Assembly (NCBI RefSeq): GCF_025449215.1 | Contig: NZ_CP104900.1 | Location: 1,736,001-1,800,000, forward strand | Length of the DNA stretch: 64,000 bases | From: Shewanella seohaensis | GTDB taxonomy: Bacteria; Pseudomonadota; Gammaproteobacteria; Enterobacterales; Shewanellaceae | Direction: 5' to 3' | In this document: piece after piece, positions 27,626 through 38,600 of the stretch | Numbering within the stretch: the stretch's first letter is position 1 | Layout: each line of letters opens with the position of its first letter | Program-made: the position numbers and the translations under genes | Notes under the pieces: generated by a model | The model's input: the letters and a program-made list of their open reading frames with translations, nothing else | Databases searched by the model: none | Told to the model about the DNA's origin: nothing

Positions 27626-27653
27626 TAAAAAGGGACGCAAATGCGTCCCTTAG
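27626..27653. terminator. Terminator shared by hemL and the small membrane protein gene
   Basis: AGGGACGCA (27631-27639) and TGCGTCCCT (27642-27650) form a 9-bp stem with a two-base loop. On the minus strand TTTTTATTG follows, so hemL is the main user. Confidence 0.85.
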
Positions 27654-27669
27654 TGTTTTAAGCTATCGC

Positions 27670-28962
27670 TTACATTGCCGCTTTCATACGAGCTAATACG
27701 CGATCCGCCGCTTCTAGCGTGAGGCGCAGTTCTTCTTCGCCATGGGCCATCGACAGGAAGCCTGCTTCATAGGCACTCGGTGCTAAGTAAACACCTTCAT
27801 CTAACATGCCGTGATAGAAAGTGCGGAAGTGTTCGATATTGCACTTAGTCACTTGGTCGAAGCGCGTGATCTGCTCTTGTTCAGTAAAGAAGAAGCCGAA
27901 CATGCCACCGACATAGTTGATGGCCATTGGGATGCCGTGTTTGTCGGCAGCCGCTTTAAAGCCTTCGGCGATACGTTTGGTTTTCGCGCTCAGCGCTTCG
28001 TATAGACCTTCTTCACACAGGGCTTCCATTTGCGCTAGACCTGCTGACATCGCAATTGGGTTACCTGACAGGGTACCCGCTTGATACACAGGACCTGTCG
28101 GAGCGATAAATTGCATCACCTCTTTACGGCCGCCGAAGGCACCTACAGGCATACCGCCGCCAATCACCTTACCAAGCGTTGTCAGGTCAGGAGTAATGCC
28201 GTAGTGGCCTTGTGCACCGCTTCGAGATACGCGGAAACCTGTCATCACCTCATCGATGATCAGCAACGCACCGAACTGGTCACACAGTGCTCGCAGACCT
28301 TCCAGGAAGCCTGGGATAGGTGGGATACAGTTCATGTTGCCTGCCACAGGCTCGATGATGATACATGCAATCTCAGTTGGATATTGCTCGAACAACGTAC
28401 GAACAGAATCGAGATCGTTATACACAGCAGTTAAGGTGTGCTTGGCAAAATCTTCAGGGATACCTGGAGAGCTTGGTTGACCTAAGGTTAAAGCACCAGA
28501 GCCAGCTTTCACCAACAGACAGTCGGCGTGGCCGTGGTAGCAGCCTTCAAACTTTAAGATCTTGTCGCGATTAGTAAAGCCGCGTGCCAAGCGAATAGCG
28601 CTCATGGTGGCTTCAGTACCTGAGCTGACCATACGGACCTGCTCCATCGAAGGTACCATCTCGATAACTTTCTCGGCCATCTGCACTTCAAGCTCGGTTG
28701 GTGCGCCGAAAGAGAGACCATTGTGCACCGCATCTAACACGGCTTGACGGATCTTTGGATGATTGTGACCCAAGATCATCGGCCCCCAAGAGCCAACATA
28801 GTCGATATAGGCCTTGCCGTCGGCATCATAGATGTAAGCGCCATCGGCCTTTTCAATAAACAGCGGCGAACCACCTACACCGTTAAATGCACGAACCGGA
28901 GAGTTAACACCGCCGGGGATGGTTTTTTTAGCCTGTTCAAATAGCGCTTCGGAACGGGTCAT
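27670..28962 (-). CDS. hemL: Glutamate-1-semialdehyde 2,1-aminomutase
   Basis: A 430-residue class III PLP enzyme of standard GSA-aminomutase length. It shows [19 protein letters not shown] near the start, [28 protein letters not shown], and the PLP lysine in [18 protein letters not shown]. It makes 5-aminolevulinate from glutamate-1-semialdehyde, the C5 entry to tetrapyrroles needed for haem, siroheme and the many cytochromes of Shewanella. It lies 26 bp downstream of pyrB on the same strand and may be read through from it. The start is the conserved [18 protein letters not shown]. Confidence 0.97.
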   Translation of the reverse strand: MTRSEALFEQAKKTIPGGVNSPVRAFNGVGGSPLFIEKADGAYIYDADGKAYIDYVGSWGPMILGHNHPKIRQAVLDAVHNGLSFGAPTELEVQMAEKVIEMVPSMEQVRMVSSGTEATMSAIRLARGFTNRDKILKFEGCYHGHADCLLVKAGSGALTLGQPSSPGIPEDFAKHTLTAVYNDLDSVRTLFEQYPTEIACIIIEPVAGNMNCIPPIPGFLEGLRALCDQFGALLIIDEVMTGFRVSRSGAQGHYGITPDLTTLGKVIGGGMPVGAFGGRKEVMQFIAPTGPVYQAGTLSGNPIAMSAGLAQMEALCEEGLYEALSAKTKRIAEGFKAAADKHGIPMAINYVGGMFGFFFTEQEQITRFDQVTKCNIEHFRTFYHGMLDEGVYLAPSAYEAGFLSMAHGEEELRLTLEAADRVLARMKAAM

Positions 28963-28988
28963 GTTAAGTCCTTAAAGTAAGTAGCCGA

Positions 28989-30008
28989 TTAGCGATCGGC
29001 TTTACGTGAATACCAATTAACGGGACACTCATATTTTTCGAGTTGCGAGTCAACCCCGAGTGTCAATGCAAACAGTGCCATACGAATTAGCAGTCCATTG
29101 TCCGCCTGTCTGAAGATAGCGAGATTAGGATGGCTGTTCAAATCATTATCTAACTCATTAGCTTGCGCACGCGAATCCCGCGGCAGCGGGTGCATGATCA
29201 CAGTGTTAGATTTGCAATGTTGGGTATAAATACTGCGATTCAAACGGAATTTACCGCGGTATTTGTTCGCTTCTTCCTGGGATGGGAAGCGCTCTTCTTG
29301 AATGCGGGTCAGATAAAGAATGTCGGCTTTATCTAAGTGGCCTTCAAGCTGGTCTGTTATTTTGATGCTATGGCCAGCATTTTCAATGTCGGAGATCACA
29401 TAGTCAGGCATTGCTAACTCAGCAGGCGAAATCAGTGTGAAGCTGATGTTCTTGTACATGCACAGTAGGCGCGACAGAGAATGAACGGTACGACCAAATT
29501 TTAAGTCACCGACCATGGCGATATGCATGCCATCGATACCGCGGCCAGCATGGCCTAACTCTTTTTGAATGGTGAACAAATCGAGCAGGGCTTGAGTCGG
29601 GTGCTCGTTCGAACCATCACCACCGTTGATCACCGGCACGCGGCTACCTTCGGCAAACTCTTTTACTGAATAAGAGTCGGGGTGGCGCATCGCAATCACA
29701 TCGGAATAGGTCGAGAGTACACGTGCGGTATCGTACAGTGACTCGCCCTTAGATAAGGACGAAGAGGCCATGCCTGTGGTTTCACGCACATGGCCGCCGA
29801 GTAAGTTAAAGGCACAGCCAAAACTCACGCGGGTACGGGTACTAGGCTCGAAAAACAGGTTACCTAAAATGGCGCCTTCGAGCACCTTAGTGCGCTTCTC
29901 ACGAAGTGCATAGGGCATCATACGATTGGCAACATTAAAAATAGTTTGGATTGAATCAAGATCTAACTGGTTTACGGAGAGGATATGAGATCCTTCGAAC
30001 TGGTTCAT
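28989..30008 (-). CDS. pyrB: Aspartate carbamoyltransferase catalytic chain
   Basis: A 339-residue ATCase. The carbamoyl-phosphate loop FFEPSTRTRVSF is at about 53-64, the mobile SSSLSKGESLYDT segment follows, and MHPLPRDSRAQANELD lies in the aspartate domain. It catalyses the first committed step of pyrimidine synthesis. No pyrI regulatory gene is adjacent, and this form is longer than the 311-residue E. coli chain, so it may work without PyrI or with one encoded elsewhere. A TTG at 30023 would add five residues. The ATG at 30008 (MNQFEGSHIL) with AACAGG in front is preferred. Confidence 0.92.
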   Translation of the reverse strand: MNQFEGSHILSVNQLDLDSIQTIFNVANRMMPYALREKRTKVLEGAILGNLFFEPSTRTRVSFGCAFNLLGGHVRETTGMASSSLSKGESLYDTARVLSTYSDVIAMRHPDSYSVKEFAEGSRVPVINGGDGSNEHPTQALLDLFTIQKELGHAGRGIDGMHIAMVGDLKFGRTVHSLSRLLCMYKNISFTLISPAELAMPDYVISDIENAGHSIKITDQLEGHLDKADILYLTRIQEERFPSQEEANKYRGKFRLNRSIYTQHCKSNTVIMHPLPRDSRAQANELDNDLNSHPNLAIFRQADNGLLIRMALFALTLGVDSQLEKYECPVNWYSRKADR

Positions 30009-30199
30009 CAGCCTGTTTTCCAATTGCTAGGGGGCGTTAAAGTGCAAGGTTGCGCTTTGTGCCCTGGTGTATATGTAGGGTGGCTGAGGCGCGATTGTAA
30101 CAGATGCACTGGGGCAGCGAAATAGTCGCCGCCCCCTCGTATAGATTTTTTAGGCAGCTAATACAGGATTTTGTGAATCAAAGCCCATCTTCGCAGGGA

Positions 30200-31923
30200 T
30201 TAGACTTGGCCGGAGCGAATTTCCTGCTGTAGGTTCGACCAACTGACCACCCCCACCACATTGTCTGGGGTATCTTGGTAGATAAACACCTCACCGCTGC
30301 GTTTGGGCGACAACAAGTTATACACCTCATCGAGGGTTTTAGTGTCACTCAGCCCCTGCATCGGATGGCGCGAGAGGGTGATGTTGTCATCGTAGGATTG
30401 CATCTCGAGGCTGAGCATTTCGATCACCCCATCGGCGTTACGCACTAACACTGGGCGACCTTCGGCGCGCTTTAACACTTCGAGCAGCAGCTCGTCGTTG
30501 TTGTTGACGATAACAAAACGCTTATCCATCAGGGCGCGCACGCCTTTTTCTGTAGCGCCAAATTCACTGGGGCGACTTTATAACCTAAACCCATAATCTC
30601 TAGCTGCTTGAAGAAGATAGAGTTGGTTTTAAACCCTTGATAGGCAATCAAGAAGGCGGGAATGGTTACAAACATCGCTGGCAGAATGATACTGGCATCA
30701 TTGGTCATCTCAAGCAACGCCACTAGGGCGGCGAGCGGTGCACTGAGGCAAACGCCCATCATCGCCGTCATGCCGATAACCGTATAGAGGCCAACGTAAG
30801 GCGCAATCGAAGGGAATAGAATGGCGCTAACTAAGGCTAAGATGGCACCAATTAAGGCGCCAATGCCGTAGAGTGGACCAATCAAGCCGCCCGGGATCCC
30901 AAGACCAATTGCCGCTATGGTGGCGATAATTTTGGCCGCAAGCAGGGCGATTAACAGCAATAAACTGGGGTGCTCGCTAATGGCTTCACTGATGGCTAAA
31001 TCCCCAGTGCCGAGAGCTTGTGGCAAGATTAAACCAATCAGGGTAGTGATACTGCCCGCCAGTAATAGTCGATAAATCAGTGGCCAGTTTTGTCCGGTGG
31101 CGGTGACTTTAAGGAGGGCGAAATTGAAGAAGGCGGCTGCGCAGCCCAGTGCAATACCGCCCAAGGCTAAAATGGGATAGTGATCTAATGGAATATGGAT
31201 CACCTGAATACGGTCAAACTCGTGCACATTACCAAAAACCAGCTGGCTGGAAACCGCACCACAAATGGCGGACAGCATTATGGGGAAGAAGTAATGCACC
31301 TTGTACTCGCGCACTATCACTTCGAGTACAAATATTACTGCCGCTAGCGGGGCGTTAAAGGTTGCGGCTATCCCTGCGGCAATCCCGCTGGCGCACATAA
31401 TCCGCACGCTATTATCGGGAAGATTAAATTTTTCGGCTAAAACACTGGCACTCACTGCACCGAGGTGAATGGCGGGGCCTTCACGGCCCACCGAGAAATT
31501 AGTACCTAAGGCAAACAGCGCCTGAAAAAATTGCCCCGCAGCAGATTGCAGTGGAATTTTGCCATAGTGCAATTTAACCCTATGTAATACATAGGCAATC
31601 CCCATACGCTTGTAACGTTTGGAGCCGAGTTTGGCGACTATCCAGATCAACAAGGCGCCCAAAAGTGGCAACAGGGCTCGCCAGTCGGCGACGTTACCCG
31701 TAAAATCCAGCGTCTCGATTTGGGTGTAATGGTTCGCCCACAGGAGTAAGAGTCGAAACAACAGGATCACGCAGGAGGCGAAAATGGCGAATAGCAAGGC
31801 CAGTAAGCAAAGTTGCGCACTGATCTTGGCTTGGGATAAATGATCACGCAGCTCGTTAGTTAAGTACTTTTTAGCTGTGCTGATGGCGTCTTGAATCGCG
31901 GCTTTATTTATCGTTAATTGCAC
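30200..31923 (-). pseudogene. ClC-family chloride channel/antiporter with CBS domain, frameshifted by one base
   Basis: The N-terminal frame encodes a polytopic ClC protein with the selectivity/gating motif SVGREGPAIHLGAVSASVLA and GIPGGLIGPLYGIGAL. It stops at 30529 after LALQKKACAP. The next frame continues directly with GVRALMDKRFVIVNNNDELL and a CBS-like domain ending at 30200. One extra A in the A5 run (T5 at 30545-30549 on the plus strand) joins them into LQKKGVRALMDKRF and a 574-residue protein. The frame opens at a TTG at 32004; I chose GTG 31923 (MQLTINKAAIQ), which avoids overlap with the divergent gene. The gating glutamate suggests Cl-/H+ exchange. A TGATG overlap would also allow the CBS part to be made separately. 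Confidence 0.8.
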
Positions 31924-31997
31924 TGCATTGGCCTGAGTTGTATTGTATCGAACTCGTTCTTGAGTTGATTGTATTTTATATAAGGGGCTGTTACCTA

Positions 31998-32803
31998 ATG
32001 CCAAATTATCATCGTTGGCTAGATCGGCTGCAAGTCATGGATCTAAAGTATCGTCCATCGACCAAGTATTTATTGTCCTTAGTCTTAGTGGCCTTTCTGT
32101 TAGGCGCTTGGGTAAGCTTTATTGTGCTCAACAGTGACGAGCCCGTCGTAAAGCATATTGGCGGCGGTAAACTGCAACGTGTCACCGCTGAACTTGAGGC
32201 GCAAACCCAGGAACTTGCGACACGTAATTTAGAATTATCTGTCGAGCGTGAAGCCAATGCGCAAATGCAGGATATGTTTGCGCAGCAGATGAAAAAACAA
32301 AAGAGTTAGAGCGCGAATTAGCCTTTTATCGCAGTATCATGTCGCCGGATGACAATGCCGAAGGGGTGGCTATTCACGGTTTAGAAATGACGCCGGGCGC
32401 CTTAGCGGATGAATACAATTTCAAGCTGATTTTGACTCAACTGCAAAAGCGTAAGCAGGCGATTCAAGGTCGTACCGAAATCACCCTTATCGGCGTGCAA
32501 GACGGAAAATCCGTTGAGTTAAGTGTGAACAAACTCACGGGTTCTAAGCTCGAGTTTGATTTTCGCTATTTTCAGGTCATAGATACCAAAGTGAGTGTGC
32601 CTGCGGGATTTAACCTAGTGCAGGTTAAAGTCAAAGTTGTGGTGCCTTCGAGCCGCTGGACCAAAAATTCACAGACAGAACATGTCTATAGTGTCCCTGA
32701 GCTTTTACAGGGTGAAAAAGAACCGCGGGTAATACTTGAACAAAATAGTCAGGTAACGGATAATTTGCCCCAGAAAACTGATGTAAGAGGTAGTAATGAC
32801 TGA
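31998..32803 (+). pseudogene. DUF6776-like membrane-anchored protein, frameshifted by one base
   Basis: The first frame (MPNYHRWLDRLQVMDLKYRP) has one transmembrane helix at about 28-48 and a coiled coil (TAELEAQTQELATRNLELSV). It stops at 32309 after MKKQKS. The adjacent frame reads ELERELAFYRSIMSPDDN and then a globular domain to 32803. One extra A in the AAAA run at 32299-32302 makes QMKKQKELERELAFYRS and a 268-residue protein. I recognise the arrangement as a DUF6776-type protein of unknown function: short cytoplasmic N-terminus, periplasmic coiled coil and beta-rich domain. The ATG follows AAGGGGCTGTTACCTA. It overlaps erpA by 8 bp. Sequencing error is likely. Confidence 0.75.
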
Positions 32804-33146
32804 TCAAGCTGACGCAGCAATGCCTATCAAATTTACCGATGCGGCAGCCGCTAAGGTAAAGGGCTTGTTGGAAGAAGAGCAAAATCCTGCACTTAAGCTA
32901 CGTGTGTACGTGACGGGTGGTGGTTGTTCTGGATTTCAGTACGGCTTTACCTTTGATGAAAAGGTCAACGAAGGCGACTTCACCGTTGAGAAGCAAGGCG
33001 TCCAATTGGTCGTCGATCCCATGAGCTTACAATACCTCGTTGGCGGTGAAGTGGATTATACTTCTGGCCTCGAAGGTTCGCGTTTCTTTGTGAAGAACCC
33101 GAATGCGACAACGACTTGTGGTTGTGGTGCAAGTTTCTCTGTTTAA
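32796..33146 (+). CDS. erpA: Iron-sulfur cluster insertion protein ErpA
   Basis: A 116-residue A-type carrier with the three conserved cysteines: [11 protein letters not shown] (about 47-57) and [11 protein letters not shown] at the C-terminus. ErpA hands [4Fe-4S] clusters to client proteins, including isoprenoid-pathway IspG and IspH. It starts 8 bp inside the DUF6776-like gene, so the two are probably translationally coupled. The ATG follows AGAGGTAGTA. Confidence 0.96.
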   Translation: MTDQADAAMPIKFTDAAAAKVKGLLEEEQNPALKLRVYVTGGGCSGFQYGFTFDEKVNEGDFTVEKQGVQLVVDPMSLQYLVGGEVDYTSGLEGSRFFVKNPNATTTCGCGASFSV

Positions 33147-33183
33147 GTTTGTTCTACGCATGTAGTGAACTGATATAGAAGAT

Positions 33184-33212
33184 AAAAAAGCCGTCGAGAT
33201 GACGGCTTTTTT
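33184..33212. terminator. Terminator after erpA
   Basis: AAAAAAGCCGTC and GACGGCTTTTTT pair around GAGAT, 38 bp past the erpA stop. It can also serve the convergent minus-strand gene at 33273. Confidence 0.9.
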
Positions 33213-33272
33213 GTTGGTCTTTCCTGTGTTGCAAGTACTGGCAAAGCCAGGCGTAATCGCCTTGCTTTGGAA

Positions 33273-33728
33273 TTAATTCATAATATTCAGATTAAGCTTG
33301 GGTTTAAACCAAGCCTTCACTTTCTTATCGAATGCCACCCACACCTGCAATAAAGATAAGACAATCAACACGATAAAAATCACGTAATCGGGCAGCTTTT
33401 CTTGCCACTCGCCAAGGTGCACCGTGGTTGGTCCAGCCACGAGATTGTCAGGATCATAAAGGATCACAGGTAACATGCTGACTAGCGCCAACTGCACTAA
33501 GGTGTAACCCCTTAACATAATCAGCCCTGCCTTTTGGCGACCGATAATCCCGAGCACCATCAATAGGGTTAACAGGCAGAAAAGCACCCCTTGTTTGGCA
33601 ATTAAGCCGCTAACCGATGCCGCAACATAGAGTAACAGTAAGGCAATTAAGCGTTTAGGTAAACGGGCTTTTGCCAAGGGCGGCGTAGCCTGAGTTGCCA
33701 AAGAGGATTCTTGCTCGCTCAGCGACAT
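33273..33728 (-). CDS. Small inner-membrane protein, unknown function
   Basis: A 151-residue protein I do not recognise. After a polar N-terminal 25 residues there are four hydrophobic stretches: LPKRLIALLLLYVAASVSGL (about 24-43), GVLFCLLTLLMVLGIIG, TLVQLALVSMLPVILY and DYVIFIVLIVLSLLQVWVAF. A basic C-terminus (KKVKAWFKPKLN) follows. It resembles small Shewanella membrane proteins of unknown role. It lies 19 bp after the DUF2750-like gene on the same strand and may share its transcript. Confidence 0.7.
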   Translation of the reverse strand: MSLSEQESSLATQATPPLAKARLPKRLIALLLLYVAASVSGLIAKQGVLFCLLTLLMVLGIIGRQKAGLIMLRGYTLVQLALVSMLPVILYDPDNLVAGPTTVHLGEWQEKLPDYVIFIVLIVLSLLQVWVAFDKKVKAWFKPKLNLNIMN

Positions 33729-33747
33729 TGCGGTTTGCCCTTATTGA

Positions 33748-34128
33748 TTAGTGGCTTTGTTTAGTGACTAAACGTTGATCTAATTCATAGGGTGGAATGA
33801 CCACACCTAAGTCATCCTGTACTGGGAATACGGCAACAAACAGATCGTCGTCTTCCATGCCAGGAACCCATCTTTCATGCCATTCATCATAGGGAATCGC
33901 TAAGGTTTGGCATTCGCTCCAGTCATCGACCGCCCAAGACTCGGCCGCTTCTTCGGTTGGCCACATTGGGATGCAATCTTCATCTTCAGTGGTCAGCATG
34001 ACGCAACCATCTTGGTCCTGTAGCGTCCATAACACTTTGTGTTGTTTAACTTGTTCAACGAGGTAATCGTAACGACCTTCTGGAGTCATGCCAGCGGCTT
34101 CTGCAAAGGTTTTAACTGTCTTGCTCAT
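33748..34128 (-). CDS. DUF2750-like cytoplasmic protein
   Basis: A 126-residue acidic soluble protein. The features EGRYDYLVEQVKQHKVLWTL, then LTTEDEDCIPMWPTEEAAES and a C-terminal DDLGVVIPPYELDQRL resemble the DUF2750 family, which has no known function. It has no signal peptide or membrane segment. It is upstream of the small membrane protein at 33273-33728. The ATG follows GAGATATTTTC on the minus strand. Confidence 0.75.
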   Translation of the reverse strand: MSKTVKTFAEAAGMTPEGRYDYLVEQVKQHKVLWTLQDQDGCVMLTTEDEDCIPMWPTEEAAESWAVDDWSECQTLAIPYDEWHERWVPGMEDDDLFVAVFPVQDDLGVVIPPYELDQRLVTKQSH

Positions 34129-34237
34129 GAAAATATCTCTTATGCGTGAATAGGGCGAAGCCTGTCGTGCGACTCATGTATAGCGTCAGCACAGCAAAAC
34201 TCACCAGTTGGCAAGATGGTAACATTAGAGCGGGGTT

Positions 34238-34276
34238 TGAAAAAGCACAACAGCGCCGCGAGGGCGCTGTTGCTAG
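34238..34276 (-). terminator. Terminator of aqpZ
   Basis: CAACAGCGCC (34248-34257) and GGCGCTGTTG (34263-34272) form a perfect 10-bp stem. On the minus strand it is followed by TGCTTTTTC, 12 bp after the aqpZ stop. Confidence 0.85.
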
Positions 34277-34284
34277 CGGGGGAA

Positions 34285-34980
34285 TTACTTAGCAGCGTTG
34301 AAATAACGGTAAATCACGCCGGCTAGAATGGCACCAAGGATAGGAGCGACCCAAAAAATCCACAGTTGCGATACGGCCCAATCGCCGACAAAAAGCGCAG
34401 GGCCAGTACTGCGGGCCGGATTGACCGAGGTGTTTGACACGGGAATGCTGATCAAGTGGATAAGAGTTAAACACAGACCAATCGCAATGGGCGCAAAGCC
34501 TTTAGGTGCTCGCTCGTCGGTCGCCCCTAAAATCACCAATAAAAAGAACAAGGTCATCACAATTTCGCAGATCAACACCGACATCATGCTGTAACCGCCG
34601 GGCGAATGTTCGCCAAAGCCGTTAGAAGCAAAGCCCGCCGCGAGACTAAAACCTTCTTGCCCTGATGCTATGGCGTACAATACGCCTGCACCGACAATAC
34701 CGCCTGCCACTTGGGCAATGATATAAGGTAGCAGTTCCGATGCCGGAAAACGTCCGCCAGCCCAGAGTCCAAAGGATACGGCGGGGTTTAAGTGGCAACC
34801 TGAAATATGACCAATGGCAAACGCCATCGTCAGAACTGTTAAACCAAAGGCTAACGCCACCCCGAGTAAGCCTATCCCGACTTCTGGAAAGGCCGCCGCC
34901 AGCACTGCGCTGCCGCAGCCGCCGAGAACGAGCCACAGAGTGCCCAAAAATTCTGCCGCCATTTTTTGTGACATATTCAT
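34285..34980 (-). CDS. aqpZ: Aquaporin Z
   Basis: A 231-residue major intrinsic protein with six helices and both NPA boxes: [14 protein letters not shown] (about 59-72) and [16 protein letters not shown] (about 181-196). The following Arg of the ar/R filter is present in NPARST. The pore residues and length match water-selective AqpZ rather than the glycerol facilitator, which has NPA followed by D and is longer. It sits alone with its own terminator, divergent from the receptor gene. The [20 protein letters not shown] start is normal. Confidence 0.92.
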   Translation of the reverse strand: MNMSQKMAAEFLGTLWLVLGGCGSAVLAAAFPEVGIGLLGVALAFGLTVLTMAFAIGHISGCHLNPAVSFGLWAGGRFPASELLPYIIAQVAGGIVGAGVLYAIASGQEGFSLAAGFASNGFGEHSPGGYSMMSVLICEIVMTLFFLLVILGATDERAPKGFAPIAIGLCLTLIHLISIPVSNTSVNPARSTGPALFVGDWAVSQLWIFWVAPILGAILAGVIYRYFNAAK

Positions 34981-35670
34981 TGATTGATTTCCTATTCAGA
35001 CGATTTATGCCGACATACGCTTCGCGTTCTTTGCATAAACCTTTGTTTATCTTGCTGGTTAAGTCGAGCTAGATAAATAACCATTCCCTTAATTGATATG
35101 TTTGCGCGCCCAGAGTGTGCAGGCCTTGTACGGCCCTGACAGTGAGTCGGTTGTGTATTTACTGCTTAGTTAACAATCACTTTAGCGAGTTTAGATGACA
35201 CAACTGTGATCAAGCATAGATGGATTTTTACATTGTGCATTTTTGATACGTGGCTTCATGCGCCAATGAGCGGCTTATTTTGGGCACATTCGTCATTTTA
35301 GTTGGTTATTTACCAAGGTCGTATTGATGAAAAACAGTTGGTATTGGGGATTTTTCTGCGATGTTTTTTGAGGATTCAATAGTCGGTTTATTCTCTTTTT
35401 ATGTGGTTAATATACTGAAAGTTAAAGAATAGATATTTAATAGATATAAAACGGGCAAAGAAACGAGTGGCATATCATTGCCGCCCTTCACTCGGCAAAG
35501 TACAACGTTTTGGTTGCTGAAATGTTAATTGTGTTTTCTTGCTGTTGCTGATTGGCAAGCCTACGGGTTTGACGATACATCGCAGCGATAAATGCACTTT
35601 TGGCGAGAACAAGTAACAGCTCCAAATAACAACAAGAATGGCTTGCGCTGTAAAAGTGAAGGTGGGAAGG
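34981..35670. other. Divergent intergenic region, aqpZ / TonB-dependent receptor
   Basis: An AT-rich 690-bp region between divergent genes. A short direct repeat ATAGATATTTA/ATAGATATAAA is visible near 35427-35449. I see no Fur-type palindrome, no ORF with a convincing start and no RNA gene. Confidence 0.5.
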
Positions 35671-38600
35671 ATGAAGAAGAAATTATTGACCTTGGCAATT
35701 CAAGCTTCGATGTTTGGCATTGCTCCTTCGGTAGCATGGGCTGCCGATACGATTGAAGTGAATGCGGTGAATGAAAGCGCTAATCGGGTTGAAGTCGAGG
35801 TAGCGGATAAACAAGAAAGCATCGAAAAAGTGACAGTCACGGGCTCGCGGATTAAGCGTGACAGCTTTTCACTTAGCACTCCATTGCAGGGCCTAGATGC
35901 GAAAGATATCGCCGATAGCGGTATTGGATCATTGGCGGATATTCTAGTTGACCAAATTCCTGCATTAGCAGAAGGCGTTAGCAGTACTAATAGCCAATCA
36001 AGCGTGCAAAATACGGGTCTTTCAACCATTGATTTACGTAACCTAGGTACAGACCGTACCCTGACCTTGATCGATGGTCGTCGCGTTGTATCAAACAGTT
36101 ATAGCGGTAACTATGTCAGCTTAAGCACCATTCCTGCCGCTATGGTCGATAAGGTCGAAATCATTACCGGCGGGGCGTCGGCTGTCTATGGTTCCGATGC
36201 GATTGCTGGGGTGGTGAACATTATCACTCAACAGAACAAGACGGGCTTTGAGATTAACGCCCGTGGCGGCGAAACCACCGAAGGTGGTGGTCGTGAAACC
36301 ACAGTCGATGTAGGTTATGGCACTGATTTTAATGGCGATAAAGGTTATATCTTCGCCAGTGCGACTTACGATAAGCAACATGGGTTATTTGCGACCGACA
36401 GGGAAAGAGCCCTGTACGAGTCAAGTTTTGCCTACGATGAAAAGCAAATGTGTAATGCCATGAACACTGTCGATGGCGACCAGTGTATGCGCGATATTAC
36501 CCGAGACGATTGGCGCGAGCGCAGCAATGACATCGTCGGTGGCCGCTTTAAATCAAACTCTTGGTGGTACGATGGCACTGAGCTTAAAACTGATTTTAAA
36601 GAAGAGCGTGATGGTTATAACGGTTACACCACAGGTTTATTAAAGGTCCCTGAGGATACCTTGGCCGCGGCGGTCAAAATGAACTATGACCTCAGTGACG
36701 ATGTGCGCGCGAATGTGCAAGTGCAGTTTAGCCGCAATAACGCGTTTCGTCGTACCGATGCCGAAGGCCAAGATTATAACGACACTGAACTGTATATCGA
36801 CCCTGTAACGGGTCTTCCTGGCACTATTGCTGCGGGCAGTATTTCACCAAACAATCCTTATGTGCCAGCCGAAATTGCTGCAACAGCAGGCAAGAGCATC
36901 ACTTGGGATCGCCGCTTCCAAGAAGTTGGACCCGTCGAGAGCGATAACGAGCGTACTACTTTGCGTACTTGGGCGGGATTGCAGGGCAACTTATTTGAAA
37001 CTTGGACCTGGGATGCCTCACTGGGTTACGGGAAGTTTGAACAGCGTCAGCGCCGCAGCAATGAGATCAGTATTCGTCGTCTGCAATATGCTCTGGATGC
37101 TGAATATGCCGCCGATGGTGTAACTATCCAATGTGCCAGTGAAGAGGCAAGGGCCGAGGGCTGTGTTCCCGTCAATATCTTTGGTGAAGGTTCAATCAGT
37201 AAGGAAGGGGCGGACTATATCCGCGCCAATCCCTATATCAACACGGATATCACACAATTTAATGCCCTAGGATTTATCTCAGGTGAATTGTTTGAATTGC
37301 CTGCGGGTGGCGTGCAATCGGCATTCGGGGTCGAATATCGCCGTGATACTCAAGCCGTCGATACCGATAAAGCGATGCGTGGCGATGCGATAACGTTTAA
37401 CGATGTGCCGCCCTTTGAAGGGGATGTGACCGTATGGGAAGCCTTTGGTGAAGCGAATCTTCCTTTGTTAAGGGATGAAGCTTTTGCTAATAGGCTCGAC
37501 CTAGACTTGTCATTGCGTCTTGCCGATTACAGCCAGAAAAACATCGACTTAATGTCGAGCTATCGCGCGGGGCTCCTGTGGGAGCCGATTGCCAACTATG
37601 CCCTACGTGCTAACTACTCTCGCTCGCAACGTGCGCCGAATATTACTGAGCTTATCTCTCCACCCCGTGGAGATTACGACAGTATTCGCGATATTTGTGA
37701 TGGGGTAACAGCAACCTCTACAGGGGCGGGGCATGATAGTTGTCGCCAAGACCCTGGTATTGCTGCCGCAATTGCGACTAACGGTATCTTTGAGGATGAG
37801 GGCGGTTCTAAATATTCGCCGAACGCTGGTAACGAAAACCTCACTGAGGAAACCGCGGATACCTATACCTTAGGCTTTACCATGGCGCCAGCCTTCCTCG
37901 AAGGCTTTAATCTGGCGGTCGATTATTACGATATCAAAGTTACCGACGCCATTGGTTCATTAAGCAACGAGGATATTCTGGCCGAATGTTATAACTCGAG
38001 TAATCCCTATGGCGCCGATAACGAGTACTGTCAGGTCATCAGCCGCGATACTGAAGGGCAAATCACCCAGGTTATCCAACAGGAACAGAACCTAAATGAC
38101 ATTGTCACCCGTGGTGTTGATATCGCCATGGCCTACGAGTGGCAATTAGACGGTTACGGTGAGCTCAGCTTAAAAACGAATTGGACCCATGTGTTGGAAT
38201 TCAGCACTAGCTACTACGGCGCCGATGGTTTAGTTGAAGATGACTACGTGGGTGAGCTTGCCAGCGGGATTTTTGAGGACAGAGGTGCCATTTCATTAAC
38301 CTGGAGCAATGATGATTGGCGTGTACGTTGGAGCGCTAAGTATAAGAGCGCCATGGTCGATAGCCACGATAGAGTTGAAGAGTGGAACGTGCTGAAAGCC
38401 GAAAACCAAGCCAAACTCGATGCTGGCGATGCCACTGCGGTAGCCAATCCAGAAACGCCGGCATTCCTATTCTACAGCTCGTATATCACCCACGATTTGT
38501 CGGTGTCTTACACTATGGACGTGAGTCAGGCTGAATTACGTTTATACGGCGGTGTGCGTAATATTTTCGACAATCAGGGTCCTTGGGTGGCGGATACTGG

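Noticed and set aside
30529..30541. Programmed frameshift as the main explanation of the split ClC gene
   Set aside because: The site is a weak slippery sequence with no clear downstream structure, and four other genes show the same one-base loss in homopolymers.
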